Assembly: GCA_943361925.1 (NCBI GenBank)
Contig: CALRIT020000003.1
Span: 124,001-188,000 of the forward strand
Source of the DNA: CAISCU01 sp943361925
GTDB lineage: Bacteria > Bacteroidota > Bacteroidia > UKL13-3
Direction: 5' to 3'
DNA length: 64,000 nt
A program made the position numbers and the translations under genes. The notes under the pieces were generated by a model that searched no databases, had not been told where the DNA came from, and worked only from the letters and a program-made list of their open reading frames with translations. Positions 8,554 through 17,601 of the stretch are shown here, in pieces. Within the stretch, counting starts at the first letter, position 1. Each line of letters begins with the position of its first letter.

Positions 8554-9528
8554 ATGAGTAAAGGACCTGTCTCAAATTTTATTGAGCATCACTACAAACA
8601 TTTTAATGCAGCTGCTTTAATGGATGCTGCTAAAGGTTATGAAACCCACTTAACTGAAGGTGGAAAAATGATGGTAACTTTAGCTGGTGCTATGAGTACT
8701 GCTGAATTAGGAAAATCATTTGCAGAAATGATTCGTCAGGGAAAAGTTGATATCATCAGCTGTACCGGAGCCAATCTGGAAGAAGATATCATGAACCTGG
8801 TTGCACACAGTCATTACAAAAGAGTTCCGAATTACAGAGATTTGAGTCCACAAGAAGAATGGGATTTATTAGAAAACCATTACAACCGTGTTACAGATAC
8901 TTGTATTCCTGAAGAAGAAGCTTTTAGAAGATTACAAAAACATATTTTCAAAGTTTGGAACGAAGCAGATCAGGCAGGGGAGAGATATTTCCCCCATGAG
9001 TACATGTACAAAATGTTATTATCTGGTGATTTAGAGCAATACTACGAGATTGACCCTAAAGATAGCTGGATGTTGGCTGCAGCGAAAATGAATATTCCAA
9101 TTGTTGTTCCGGGATGGGAAGACAGTACCATGGGAAATATTTTTGCTTCATACGTAATCAAAAACGAATTGAAAGCATCAACCATGAAAAGCGGAATTGA
9201 GTACATGGTTTGGTTGGCTGATTGGTACAGAGGAAATTCTTCAGGTAAAGGTGTAGGATTTTTTCAAATTGGCGGTGGTATTGCCGGTGATTTTCCAATT
9301 TGCGTAGTTCCAATGATGTATCAAGACTTAGAATGGCATGATGTACCATTCTGGGGATATTTCTGTCAGATAAGCGATTCTACAACCTCTTATGGTTCAT
9401 ATAGCGGTGCTGTACCGAATGAAAAAATCACTTGGGGTAAATTAGACATTCATACACCGAAATTCATCGTTGAAAGTGACGCTACGATTGTTGCGCCATT
9501 AATCTTCGCATGGATTTTAGGTTGGTAG
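8554..9528 (+). CDS. Deoxyhypusine synthase-like protein (bacterial DHS family)
   Basis: The protein has 324 residues. It is recognisable as the deoxyhypusine synthase fold: GAMSTAELGKSFAEMI and SCTGANLEED near the N-terminus, a glycine-rich FFQIGGGIAGDFP segment, SYSGAVPNEKITWGK with the lysine that in the family forms the covalent aminobutyl imine intermediate, and a C-terminal TIVAPLIFAW. Archaeal and eukaryotic members modify eIF5A with spermidine. Bacteria lack eIF5A, so bacterial members are thought to act on polyamines, for example homospermidine formation; which reaction applies here is unknown. It lies 7 bases after pheS and is followed by a strong terminator. Confidence 0.85.
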   Translation: MSKGPVSNFIEHHYKHFNAAALMDAAKGYETHLTEGGKMMVTLAGAMSTAELGKSFAEMIRQGKVDIISCTGANLEEDIMNLVAHSHYKRVPNYRDLSPQEEWDLLENHYNRVTDTCIPEEEAFRRLQKHIFKVWNEADQAGERYFPHEYMYKMLLSGDLEQYYEIDPKDSWMLAAAKMNIPIVVPGWEDSTMGNIFASYVIKNELKASTMKSGIEYMVWLADWYRGNSSGKGVGFFQIGGGIAGDFPICVVPMMYQDLEWHDVPFWGYFCQISDSTTSYGSYSGAVPNEKITWGKLDIHTPKFIVESDATIVAPLIFAWILGW

Positions 9529-9540
9529 TTTTAAAAAAAA

Positions 9541-9571
9541 ATTTTTCGGCCGGCTACGCCGGCTTTTTTTA
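9541..9571. terminator. Bidirectional rho-independent terminator between the DHS-like gene and pyrF
   Basis: A 6-bp GC-only stem GCCGGC (9549-9554) / GCCGGC (9558-9563), with loop TAC, is flanked by an A/T tract on the left and T7 on the right. It separates convergent genes and could stop transcription from both sides. The T tract runs into the pyrF stop codon. Confidence 0.9.
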
Positions 9572-10384
9572 TGCCCTTTTCGCAAGGATTTCCGCCATCT
9601 CAGCTTGAATTTTGCGCGCCTCATCTTGGGCTTTTTGTGCAAAATTTTCGTCTTTTCCGGCGTAAATTATACTGCGAGAGGCATTGATAAGAAGTCCGAT
9701 ATCTTGAATTAAGCCATTTTCACAAACTTCAGAAAGACTTCCACCTTGCGCCCCAACACCGGGAACCAAAAGAAAATGATTGGGTGCTGTTTTTCTTATT
9801 TCGCGAAATTCCTGTGGTTTGGTTGCTCCAACTACAAACATTAAATTATCTGCTGAACCAATTTCGCACATTTCTGAAATGACTCTTTGGTAAAGAAATT
9901 CTCCTGATTCAAGTTTTTGTTGCTCAAAATCGGCTGAACCCGGATTTGAAGTTAATGCAAGAACAATTCCCCATTTACCAGGATATTTAAAAAAGGTATC
10001 TAATGAATCTTTGCCCATATAAGGAGCCAAAGTCACACAATCAGCTCCAAGACTTTCGAAAAATGCCCTCGCATATTGGTTGCTGGTATTACCGATATCG
10101 CCACGTTTGGCATCAGCAATTTTCAGGATATTATCAGGAATATAAGCAAAAGTACGCTCCATAATTTCCCAACCCTTCGAGCCCATTGCTTCAAAAAACG
10201 CCGTGTTTATTTTGTATGAAACACAAAAATCTTTGGTAGCATCGATAATAGCTTTGTTAAACTCAAAAACGCCATCAGGATGATTTTTTAAATGTTCCGG
10301 GATTAAATTTGGGTCGGTATCTAAACCTACACAAAGGAAACTTGACTTTGTGTTTATTTGCTGAATAAGGCTTTCTCTGTTCAA
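9569..10384 (-). CDS. pyrF: Orotidine 5'-phosphate decarboxylase (type 2)
   Basis: The protein has 271 residues. It carries the OMP decarboxylase catalytic signature DAKRGDIGNTSNQYA near residue 93 (the K and D residues of the active site) and a phosphate-binding loop VPGVGAQGG near residue 215. The length and an N-terminal FLCVGLDTDP fit the longer PyrF core type 2 subgroup. It makes UMP from OMP in pyrimidine synthesis. The start is TTG, three bases after the stop of the upstream beta-barrel gene, so the two appear to be one transcript; no better start exists. Confidence 0.95.
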   Translation of the reverse strand: MNRESLIQQINTKSSFLCVGLDTDPNLIPEHLKNHPDGVFEFNKAIIDATKDFCVSYKINTAFFEAMGSKGWEIMERTFAYIPDNILKIADAKRGDIGNTSNQYARAFFESLGADCVTLAPYMGKDSLDTFFKYPGKWGIVLALTSNPGSADFEQQKLESGEFLYQRVISEMCEIGSADNLMFVVGATKPQEFREIRKTAPNHFLLVPGVGAQGGSLSEVCENGLIQDIGLLINASRSIIYAGKDENFAQKAQDEARKIQAEMAEILAKRA

Positions 10385-10387
10385 AAT

Positions 10388-11065
10388 CTAAAAAATTATA
10401 TTGAATTCAAGCGCAAAGTTATGAATGCTTCCATTATTATTTAGCGGTTTTCCTTCATTTGGCCAAGGACGACCAAGATTTAAATTATTGAGGCCGTATT
10501 TAGCAGAACTTTGAAGGATGAAAAAAGGAAAACGGCGTTGGTAGGCAAGAACAGGTAAAAAATCCCATTTGTTTAAAACGGGTGATTTACCGCCCGGAAT
10601 AGAAACGCCATTAAAATACATATTGGCACTCATTTGGTTCGATGCCTGCAAACCTGCACCAATGCTATGATTTTTGTCTTTACCAAATTCATAAAAAAGA
10701 ATAAGAGGTAAATCGGCATAGAGTAATTTAATGGTTGAATACTCTCCGTTTTCGCCATTATTGAACGAGCTACCTCTAAACGCAATTTGTAATTCTGATT
10801 GCAAACACCAGGTTTTGTTGAGGTGATAACGGCCATACAATCCACCCAAAATTCCGAAGAGTAGTCTTTGATTATCCATTTCGGAACCTAAAAGGGTACT
10901 TGTTTGAATACCCATTTTCACCCCAAACCTTGTTTTTCCTTCAGGGCCGGGTTTAAATAAAGTAAAAGTATCGTCCTCTGGATCGTTTTCTGTAGAATCT
11001 GTTTGTGCTTTAGCAACAAAGAGATTCAGGCTTAAAATCAGGCAAAAAAAATATCGGAAGCTCAT
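10388..11065 (-). CDS. Outer membrane beta-barrel protein (PorT/OMP_b-brl-like)
   Basis: The protein has 225 residues with a signal peptide ending at about residue 20 (LFVAKAQ). Alternating hydrophobic strands follow (RFGVKMGIQTSTL, GILGGLYGRYHL, LQSELQIAFRG, SIGAGLQA), with a terminal aromatic strand ending NIIF, as in small outer membrane barrels of Bacteroidota. No enzymatic motif is visible. An exact -7 box lies seven bases before the ATG. It shares a transcript with pyrF, separated by three bases. The specific role (transport, T9SS assembly) cannot be decided from sequence. Confidence 0.8.
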   Translation of the reverse strand: MSFRYFFCLILSLNLFVAKAQTDSTENDPEDDTFTLFKPGPEGKTRFGVKMGIQTSTLLGSEMDNQRLLFGILGGLYGRYHLNKTWCLQSELQIAFRGSSFNNGENGEYSTIKLLYADLPLILFYEFGKDKNHSIGAGLQASNQMSANMYFNGVSIPGGKSPVLNKWDFLPVLAYQRRFPFFILQSSAKYGLNNLNLGRPWPNEGKPLNNNGSIHNFALEFNIIF

Positions 11066-11072
11066 ATGCGTA

Positions 11073-11080
11073 CAAATCTA
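11073..11080 (-). promoter_or_regulatory. -7 box (TAGATTTG) directly before the beta-barrel gene
   Basis: On the minus strand TAGATTTG fits TAnnTTTG exactly and ends seven bases before the ATG at 11065, implying a very short leader. No TTG element is found at the ideal distance, so this is a partial promoter match. Confidence 0.45.
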
Positions 11081-11138
11081 ATCGACTTTAACGCAAATAA
11101 ACTTCCGATAATCTAAACAAATAGTTAAAAACCTATTT

Positions 11139-11190
11139 AGGGCCTACTGAAAATCTAAAAATGGTTTTCAAATAATAGAAACAAAACCCT
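11139..11190. repeat. Degenerate, shortened relative of the 32-kb MITE
   Basis: The stretch starts AGGGCCTACTGAAAATC, continues with ATGGTTTTCAAAT and AGAAACA, and ends with CCCT. This follows, with internal deletions, the order of motifs in the two MITEs at 31917 and 32396 (AGGGCCTGCTGAAAATC, TTGGTTTTCAAAT, AGAAACA, CCCT end). It lies at the 3' end of the DUF4249 gene and touches its stop codon. Confidence 0.45.
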
Positions 11191-12001
11191 ATTTTACTGT
11201 GTAGTCGAATCTTTTGTAATCGTATGTAGCAAAATAACCTAAAGCACCGCCTTTGATATTGGTAGGTAAATTAGTTGGTGGTGTTTGAAACGGACCCGGA
11301 GCACCTGAATTTTGGTTATTGTATTCATTTAATAAATCATACATAGCTTTATCGCATGACCTGAAAATGAAAAAGAGTCTATCACCCGATTCGTAACGGG
11401 TAAATGGTAATTCAAATTCATATTGTCTGTTTATTGGAGTTACAGAGTTATCAAACAATACCAAACCATTTTCAAGAGAATCCATATTTGTTGTTTTACT
11501 TACTGAACCTAATTGAAAATAAGTGTATTTAATTGGTTGACGTGCATCAAAGCCACTGTAACTAATGCTATAACCTTCCGGAATAAAACCTTCTTTTGGT
11601 TTAAAAACCTGAAAGAAAGAATCAACCCTAAACATAGGTTCTAGTTTAGATGTAGCAGTATAAGTTTGACCATTGTATTTCACCAACAAATTATAGGTAG
11701 AATCAGGATAACCTTTATAACCTGAAGGAGCTAAAAATAAACCATCATCTGCCATAACAAAAGGAACACCATTAATGGTAACCTCTGCGTCTCTTACTTG
11801 CGGATATTCTGTTGGGCCAAAATAGTTTGATGACAAACTCAATTTTACATACGAACCAATATTTTCATCGCTGTTAACTTCTGCTTCAATTACCAATTTT
11901 GGCTCACCACCCGGAACATCAATATCAATTTTTTCCTGGCATGAACTTAAGCCGAAAATCAAGGTAGAACCTAAAACTATGGAATTAAAAAACTTTTTCA
12001 T
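11189..12001 (-). CDS. DUF4249 family lipoprotein
   Basis: The protein has 270 residues. The lipobox cysteine is in LSSCQEKIDIDVP (about residue 21). The start of the mature part (PKLVIEAEVNSDENIGSYVKLSLS) and the VRDAEVTINGV segment fit DUF4249, a Bacteroidota family of beta-rich outer membrane lipoproteins. They are usually encoded next to a carboxypeptidase-regulatory-domain TonB-dependent receptor and may serve as its surface-exposed partner. Here it directly follows such a receptor with a 6-base gap, consistent with one operon. The ligand is unknown. Confidence 0.85.
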   Translation of the reverse strand: MKKFFNSIVLGSTLIFGLSSCQEKIDIDVPGGEPKLVIEAEVNSDENIGSYVKLSLSSNYFGPTEYPQVRDAEVTINGVPFVMADDGLFLAPSGYKGYPDSTYNLLVKYNGQTYTATSKLEPMFRVDSFFQVFKPKEGFIPEGYSISYSGFDARQPIKYTYFQLGSVSKTTNMDSLENGLVLFDNSVTPINRQYEFELPFTRYESGDRLFFIFRSCDKAMYDLLNEYNNQNSGAPGPFQTPPTNLPTNIKGGALGYFATYDYKRFDYTVK

Positions 12002-12007
12002 GTTAAA

Positions 12008-14392
12008 TTAGAATTTGAAATTGTAAGTAATTGATGGAACAAAAGTGAACAGGTACCATTTCTGAACGATCGGATTTCCGTTATCATCATTGTCGTAGCT
12101 TAATGTATAAGCATTTTTTCTACCATAAACATTATAGATTGAGGCTACCCAATTCGACTCGTTTTTATAAACTTTTCCCGGAATTTTCTTTCTGCTCCAG
12201 GTAATGGAAACATCGGCGCGGTGATAAGCCGGCATTCTTGCAGCATTTCTGTTGCTATATTGAATGGTAGCTTCTTCTGAATTAAATAAACGATATCTCT
12301 GACTTGCAATGGTAAAAGCCTCTCCGGTTGCATAAATAAAGTTACCGCTTACTGAAAGTCTTTCTGTGATATCATGACTTAATACCAAAGTCAAATAATG
12401 TCTTCTATCAAAACGGAAATCGTACCAATTACCACCATTGATATAATCGTTTTGTCTTTCTGATTTTGACAAAGCATAACTAATCCAACCTGTTGTTCTA
12501 CCTGTTTGTTTTCTCAAGAAAAATTCTGCTCCATAAGAACGACCTTTTCCTGCTAAAACCTGAGCTTCAATAGCTTCATTAAACTGAATATCTGCGCCAT
12601 CTCTCAATTCTACAGTATTGCTCATCCATTTATAATAAACCTCAACACTTGCTTCAATTACATTGTCTCTGAAATTTCTGAAATATCCCAAAGCAACCTG
12701 ATCTGCCATTTGTGGTTTGATGTGTTTATCTGTTGGAGTCCAGAATTCTTGTCCGGTTGAAGCGGTTACATTCTGAATCAAATGCATGTATTGAAACATT
12801 CTATTATACGAAGCTTTGATGGAGCTACTTGCATCAGCCAAATAAGTAAAAGCCAATCTTGGTTCGAAACCATAATTGGTATTGTAAACCTCACCTGAAG
12901 CATAGTTGGTATAAGGATTTGTTGCATCTTTAGCGGCTTCTTTTACGAAACCATTTTCGATATAAGTAGGACTTCCACCTGCATAATTAATGCTTCTTCC
13001 TTCACCAATATTAGAGAAAACAGAAAGTCTCGCACCATATTCTGTGCTTAAACGAGAATTGAATTTGTAGCTATGACTGATGAAATAATTTTGTTCTAAG
13101 GCTCTTTTTGAAGGCAATGCTTCTTCAGGAACAATAGATTCTGCAGTAATTTTTGTTCTCACTCCCGGATCGAATTTGTAATAAGTTTGTTTGGTACCAA
13201 ACTTCAAACTGCTTTTAGGTGAAATGAAGTAATTACCTTCAATTTTTAAATTGTAATCATTGATAAAATTCGAACGTTTAAAATTCAGGTTATCAGAAAT
13301 ATTTAAGTCGAAACCATAATCGTACTTACTGTAAACCAAACTGGTATTTACAAAAAGTTTGTTGTTGAAAATATGGTTCCAACGTAGAGTTCCTGTATAA
13401 TTTCCCCAACCGAAACCAAAGAAATCACCGAAACCTAATTTGTCTCTACCGGCATAACCTGAAACAAAAATTTTGTCTTTTTCTGTAAGCTGATAATTGC
13501 CTTTGATATTGATATCACCGAAATAAGCCGTAGCATCTTTTGTTTGTTCAGTAAAAGGGAAGAAAATATCGAAATAACTTCTTCTGCCTGAAATCATAAA
13601 CGAACCTTTGTCTTTTACAATCGGACCCTCTACTGTTAATCTCGATGATAGCAAACCAATTCCCCCAGAAACACCGAAATTTTTGCTGTTACCATCTTTC
13701 ATTCTCACATCTAAAACAGAAGCCAAACGGCCACCGTATTGAGAAGGAATTCCACCCTTATAAATTTCAAAATCTTTAATAGCATCACCATTAAAAACCG
13801 AGAAGAAACCCAAAACGTGTGAAGGATTGTAAACCACAGCTTCATCTAAAAGCACAAGGTTATGGTCGATATTACCACCACGAACCGTGAAAAGTGTGCT
13901 ACCATCACCGGCTTGTTGAACACCCGGAAGCAATTGAATGGCTTTAATGATATCAACTTCACCTAATAAAAGAGGAATCTTTTTTACTTGTTTGATATCG
14001 AGTTTAACCACGCTCATTTTGTTCGACTCAAAATTGCTTTTGTCTACTTTATCAGCTTTTACCAAAACTTCTTTGAGGTCTTTTTTATCTTCCTTCAGTT
14101 CGAAATTTTGTTTAAGGTTTTGGTTGAGATTAATCGATTTCTTTTCGGTAACATAACCCAGGTAGCTAATTTCGATTTCATAAGTACCAGCGGGAAGACT
14201 TAGTGAATAGAATCCGTAAGCATTGGTAGTTACACCAAGTTTAAGGGAAGGAACAGCAACGGAGGCACCAATAAGTTCTTCTCCATTTTTTGCATCTTTG
14301 ATTTCACCTGAGATGCTGAATTTTTTTTCCTGGGCTGATGTTTGGCTGAGCCAGGAAATCAGGACTAAGGATAGTAAGAGTATTTTTTTCAT
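12008..14392 (-). CDS. TonB-dependent receptor with carboxypeptidase-regulatory-like N-terminal domain
   Basis: The preferred start (14392) gives 794 residues with a signal peptide ending TSAQ; an upstream ATG at 14410 would add six unconserved residues. An N-terminal CarboxypepD_reg-like domain (about residues 22-105: GEIKDAKNGEELIGASV, YGFYSLSLPAGTYEIEISYLGY split over two strands) is followed by the plug (VDIIKAIQLLPGVQ, SQYGGRLASVLDVR) and a large barrel ending YNFKF. Such receptors import ligands across the outer membrane using TonB energy. Pairing with DUF4249 is characteristic. The substrate cannot be deduced. Confidence 0.93.
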   Translation of the reverse strand: MKKILLLSLVLISWLSQTSAQEKKFSISGEIKDAKNGEELIGASVAVPSLKLGVTTNAYGFYSLSLPAGTYEIEISYLGYVTEKKSINLNQNLKQNFELKEDKKDLKEVLVKADKVDKSNFESNKMSVVKLDIKQVKKIPLLLGEVDIIKAIQLLPGVQQAGDGSTLFTVRGGNIDHNLVLLDEAVVYNPSHVLGFFSVFNGDAIKDFEIYKGGIPSQYGGRLASVLDVRMKDGNSKNFGVSGGIGLLSSRLTVEGPIVKDKGSFMISGRRSYFDIFFPFTEQTKDATAYFGDINIKGNYQLTEKDKIFVSGYAGRDKLGFGDFFGFGWGNYTGTLRWNHIFNNKLFVNTSLVYSKYDYGFDLNISDNLNFKRSNFINDYNLKIEGNYFISPKSSLKFGTKQTYYKFDPGVRTKITAESIVPEEALPSKRALEQNYFISHSYKFNSRLSTEYGARLSVFSNIGEGRSINYAGGSPTYIENGFVKEAAKDATNPYTNYASGEVYNTNYGFEPRLAFTYLADASSSIKASYNRMFQYMHLIQNVTASTGQEFWTPTDKHIKPQMADQVALGYFRNFRDNVIEASVEVYYKWMSNTVELRDGADIQFNEAIEAQVLAGKGRSYGAEFFLRKQTGRTTGWISYALSKSERQNDYINGGNWYDFRFDRRHYLTLVLSHDITERLSVSGNFIYATGEAFTIASQRYRLFNSEEATIQYSNRNAARMPAYHRADVSITWSRKKIPGKVYKNESNWVASIYNVYGRKNAYTLSYDNDDNGNPIVQKWYLFTFVPSITYNFKF

Positions 14393-14567
14393 AAAAGTGA
14401 TGGAAACCAAATTCTTCAGCGCTCTGAGAATTTGAATTTTGCTGCGAATTTGAACTAATAAAGCCCATTACACACAAAAAGTTTGACGAAATGGAATTTT
14501 CTTGCTTTGAACGGGACAGAAAAGCGATTGAAATTCAATCAGATTAAAACCACCAATAAGTTGGCTT

Positions 14568-15122
14568 TTAGATATTCACCCTTTTCAAATGCGGATTCTG
14601 CTTCAAAAATCCTTCTGAAATTTTAGCAACTATAGCATGATTTTCTTGCCAGGATAAATAAACGGAATTTGCCCAAGCCAGAATGATTTCTGCCAGCTGC
14701 TGTGCACTTTTTGCTTCAAGAAGATGTTTAGAATTGAACTCACCCCTTAACAAAACGGACGGAGCGTTCAATACCTCATTTTCATTTTTGAGTTTATATT
14801 GATTGAGGTAATTACTCAGCAGTGGCGATGTTTTATAATCCCAATCCAGTTTCTTCTCTAAAATTAAATGGAGACGGCTTAAGTGAAAATGATTGCTCCA
14901 CCTGCTATGAATTTCGGGATGTTGTAAGGCATGTGCATCTACACTTAAAAAACGGTACTGGTGAAAAGACAAATCGCTAAAATCAAACATCTCAAGTGCA
15001 TGATTGGCTTGGTTCACACAATCAAAAATTCCCTTTTCAAATGGAGCGCCACAAAACTGACAATCGCCAACGCCATTCAGACTAAAACCATTTATTTCTG
15101 CCTGACTAATGAAATCTTTCAT
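14568..15122 (-). CDS. DUF5946-like protein of unknown function
   Basis: The protein has 184 residues, without signal or membrane segment. A CxxC pair (CQFCGA, about residue 22), an SVDAHALQHPE block near residue 60 and a histidine-rich SNHFHLSRLHL stretch resemble the DUF5946 family as I remember it. The Cys/His pattern suggests metal binding, which is inference. It lies 31 bases after the permease stop on the same strand and may be co-transcribed with it. No function can be assigned. Confidence 0.6.
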   Translation of the reverse strand: MKDFISQAEINGFSLNGVGDCQFCGAPFEKGIFDCVNQANHALEMFDFSDLSFHQYRFLSVDAHALQHPEIHSRWSNHFHLSRLHLILEKKLDWDYKTSPLLSNYLNQYKLKNENEVLNAPSVLLRGEFNSKHLLEAKSAQQLAEIILAWANSVYLSWQENHAIVAKISEGFLKQNPHLKRVNI

Positions 15123-15153
15123 GAAGAAAAATTGAAAGGTTTTTGGAATGAAA

Positions 15154-16860
15154 TTAAACAGCCACTCTCGCAGCTTTACTGTGTTTGTTTCCGTAAAGGA
15201 TATAAATCACCAAACCAAAAATCAACCAAACAGAAAAGCCCATCCAGTTTGATACTCCTAGTTCTGTCATGAGGTAAAAATTACCAAATAAACCCAATAC
15301 CGGAATCAATGAATAGTTGTTTTTAAAAGTGAAATAATTCATCACCACAACCAAAATCAAAAAGGCATAAAAAGGTAATTTATGAAGGAGATTTTCGCTG
15401 GTAAAAAAGCCCAGGAAATCATCGGTTCTAAACAGGAACAATGCCAGTGTTGCAATGATTGTCAAAACAGGAACTATCCATTTTCCATTGTAATATGGAA
15501 CCCTGAAACCCGCATGGTATTCGTTTTTGTGACTTTCCATTCTCAATACCCCGGCACAAACTACTACGAATGCAAATAAGGTTCCGATGCTGCTTAAATC
15601 GGTTACTTCTTTTAAGTTCATGAATAGGGCAGGAACAGCTACCAGAATTCCGGTGATGATGGTTGAAAATGCAGGTGTTTTAAATTTCGGGTGGATGCGA
15701 CTAAATCTTTCAGGAAGCAAACCATCTCTGCTCATGGTCATCCAGATTCTTGGTTGCCCATTTTGGAAAACCAATAATACACTTGCCATCGCAATTACAG
15801 CGCTTACGGCAACAATTCCGCTCATCCAGCCCAGGTTTACTTTTTCAAAAACAAATGCCAATGGATCACCCACAGCCAATTCGGTATAGGAAACCATTCC
15901 GGTTAAAACCAAAGCAATCAGGATATACAAAACCGTACAAATCAACAAAGAGTTAATCATACTTTTTGGAAGGTCTTTTTGCGGCTCCTTACATTCTTCT
16001 GCAGTAGTAGCCAAAGCATCAAAACCAATATAAGCAAAGAACACAGAACTCACGCCTTTCAAAACACCACTCATGCCATTAGGTGCAAATGGACTCCAGT
16101 TTTCGGGATTGACATAAAAAGCACCCACCACAATTACCATGGCAATAACCAGTAGTTTGATGCCCACCATAATGTTGGATGCATTTTTGGTTTCTTTCAC
16201 TCCGCGGTAAATCAGCGCAGTAATGGCAATCACAATTCCCAATGCAGGTAAATCCAACACCATTTTCATATTGCCTAAAACCGGCGCGTTTGTCCAAGCC
16301 AAATAAGCTTCTTTCTGAACAGCAGTTAAAGTATCAAAACCCACACCCGTTGCCATGAGCGCCTGAACCTCATCAAAACCTCTGGCGGCACTTAGGTAAT
16401 CCATGGTAAAGTATTCGGGAATCATCCAACCCAAACCCGCCATTAAACCAGTGAAATAATCACTCCAGCTAATGGCCACCACAATATTTCCTATGGCATA
16501 TTCAACAATCAAAGCCCAACCGATAATCCAGGCCACGAGTTCTCCAAACGATGTATAAGCATACGTATATGCACTTCCGCTCACCGGCACCACCGACGCA
16601 AATTCTGCATAACACATGGCCGAAAAACCGCAAGCCACTGCCGTAAACATAAATAAAGTTATAACCGCAGGACCACCATTAAAACTGGCATTTCCAATAG
16701 TTGAAAAGATTCCCGCACCAATAATAGCGGCAATACCCATGGCGGTAAGATCTCTTAAGCCAAGAGTTTTGTGTAGTTGTTGTCCGGACTGATTCCTGAT
16801 TTCCTGATCGGATAAAATATCCTGGATACTTTTTTTTCTAAAAAACGATTGTAATGCCAT
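15154..16860 (-). CDS. APC-superfamily amino acid permease (cationic amino acid transporter-like)
   Basis: The protein has 568 residues with about 13-14 hydrophobic segments. Near residue 40 it has the APC signature GIAAIIGAGIF, the unwound TM1 that binds the substrate amine and carboxylate. Other conserved parts are SGSAYTYAYTSFGE, the SSVFFAYIGFDALATTAEE stretch near residue 275 and NGQPRIWMTMSRDGLLP. Size and these blocks fit the CAT-like branch of proton-coupled amino acid importers in the inner membrane. The exact substrate is unknown. The start is ATG, with conserved residues beginning soon after. Confidence 0.9.
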   Translation of the reverse strand: MALQSFFRKKSIQDILSDQEIRNQSGQQLHKTLGLRDLTAMGIAAIIGAGIFSTIGNASFNGGPAVITLFMFTAVACGFSAMCYAEFASVVPVSGSAYTYAYTSFGELVAWIIGWALIVEYAIGNIVVAISWSDYFTGLMAGLGWMIPEYFTMDYLSAARGFDEVQALMATGVGFDTLTAVQKEAYLAWTNAPVLGNMKMVLDLPALGIVIAITALIYRGVKETKNASNIMVGIKLLVIAMVIVVGAFYVNPENWSPFAPNGMSGVLKGVSSVFFAYIGFDALATTAEECKEPQKDLPKSMINSLLICTVLYILIALVLTGMVSYTELAVGDPLAFVFEKVNLGWMSGIVAVSAVIAMASVLLVFQNGQPRIWMTMSRDGLLPERFSRIHPKFKTPAFSTIITGILVAVPALFMNLKEVTDLSSIGTLFAFVVVCAGVLRMESHKNEYHAGFRVPYYNGKWIVPVLTIIATLALFLFRTDDFLGFFTSENLLHKLPFYAFLILVVVMNYFTFKNNYSLIPVLGLFGNFYLMTELGVSNWMGFSVWLIFGLVIYILYGNKHSKAARVAV

Positions 16861-17508
16861 TTGATTTGATGAACAAATAACGAAATTTGTAGCAGAATTG
16901 AAAGGGCTTTGTTAAAATAGAGATTTTAGTAGGAAGGCTTTTGGCTATTGGCGGTTAGCTGTTAGCGGGAAATTCTACTCTAATGAAAATGTGATTCCTA
17001 AACCAATATTTTTCTGGATTCTAATAAAGAAAACCAATCGGTTTAATTGACCGAAATGCAAGCCAGTAGCTAGCGGCTAGTAGCCAGTGTGTTTTCAAAA
17101 GCCAACAGCAAATGGCCAAAGTGAGGTATGAATCTTTGATTTTTAAACCAAAATATTCTGAATCATAGCCCTGAATGGGCGAAATTCGTTAGCTGAATTA
17201 AAACGGAATACTCCAAGCCCTGAAGGGGCGAAATTCATAGAGACGATTGAAGGAATTGATTCACCCAATGATAACCAAATACCTAAAAATCCAATAACAA
17301 CAATCAATTACGCCCCTACAGGGCTTGATGTTTTTGTGTTAATTATTTTCTAACCAATTACGCCCCTTCAGGGCTTAGGAAGATTTGTTGTGAAATGAAA
17401 ATTAAATTACTAAACCAATATTTTTTGATGCAATTTTCTTTAGGAAAACAATTGCTTTAATTAAACCCAATGCGGGCCAAATGCCAACTGCAAATGGCCA
17501 ATGTGTTT
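16861..17508. repeat. Gene-free repeat region: AGCCA-type heptamer arrays and REP-like palindromes
   Basis: No ORF of merit. Degenerate 7-8-base arrays built on AGCCAA/TAGC units lie at about 16937-16970, 17060-17089, 17100-17120 and 17474-17503. Between them sit four copies of a REP-like palindromic unit, consensus AGCCCTGAAGGGGCGTAATT: two forward (17166-17190, 17214-17237) and two inverted (17305-17330, 17354-17378). Related units recur at 38.1-38.4 kb (arrays only) and 60.5-60.9 kb (both). Confidence 0.8.
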
Positions 17509-17601
17509 TCAAATGAGGCTGTCGATTTCACTCGTTTGCGCAAAGGCAGATTGGGTGAAGAATAGGAGGAGGATGAGTGGGAGGGATTTAATAGGGGACA
17601 T
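17509..17601 (-). pseudogene. Truncated duplicate of the lipocalin-like gene's 5' end
   Basis: The minus strand encodes a 30-residue stub starting MSPIKSLPLILLLFFTQSAF and ending after EIDSLI at a TGA. Its nucleotide sequence closely matches the first ~85 bases of the intact gene at 19378 (same signal peptide with two or three changes). Similarity stops abruptly after the EIDSL codons. This is a duplicated fragment left beside the repeat arrays; it cannot make the lipocalin domain. Confidence 0.8.

Noticed and set aside
1..9528. Gene orientation as evidence for the origin
   Set aside because: Genes left of 7 kb are on + and so would be lagging-strand genes; orientation does not support an origin at 7.2 kb. 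Only composition, parS-like sites and repeats do.
17166..17378. Possible CRISPR array
   Set aside because: Units are in both orientations, differ in spacing and sequence, and no cas genes are present.
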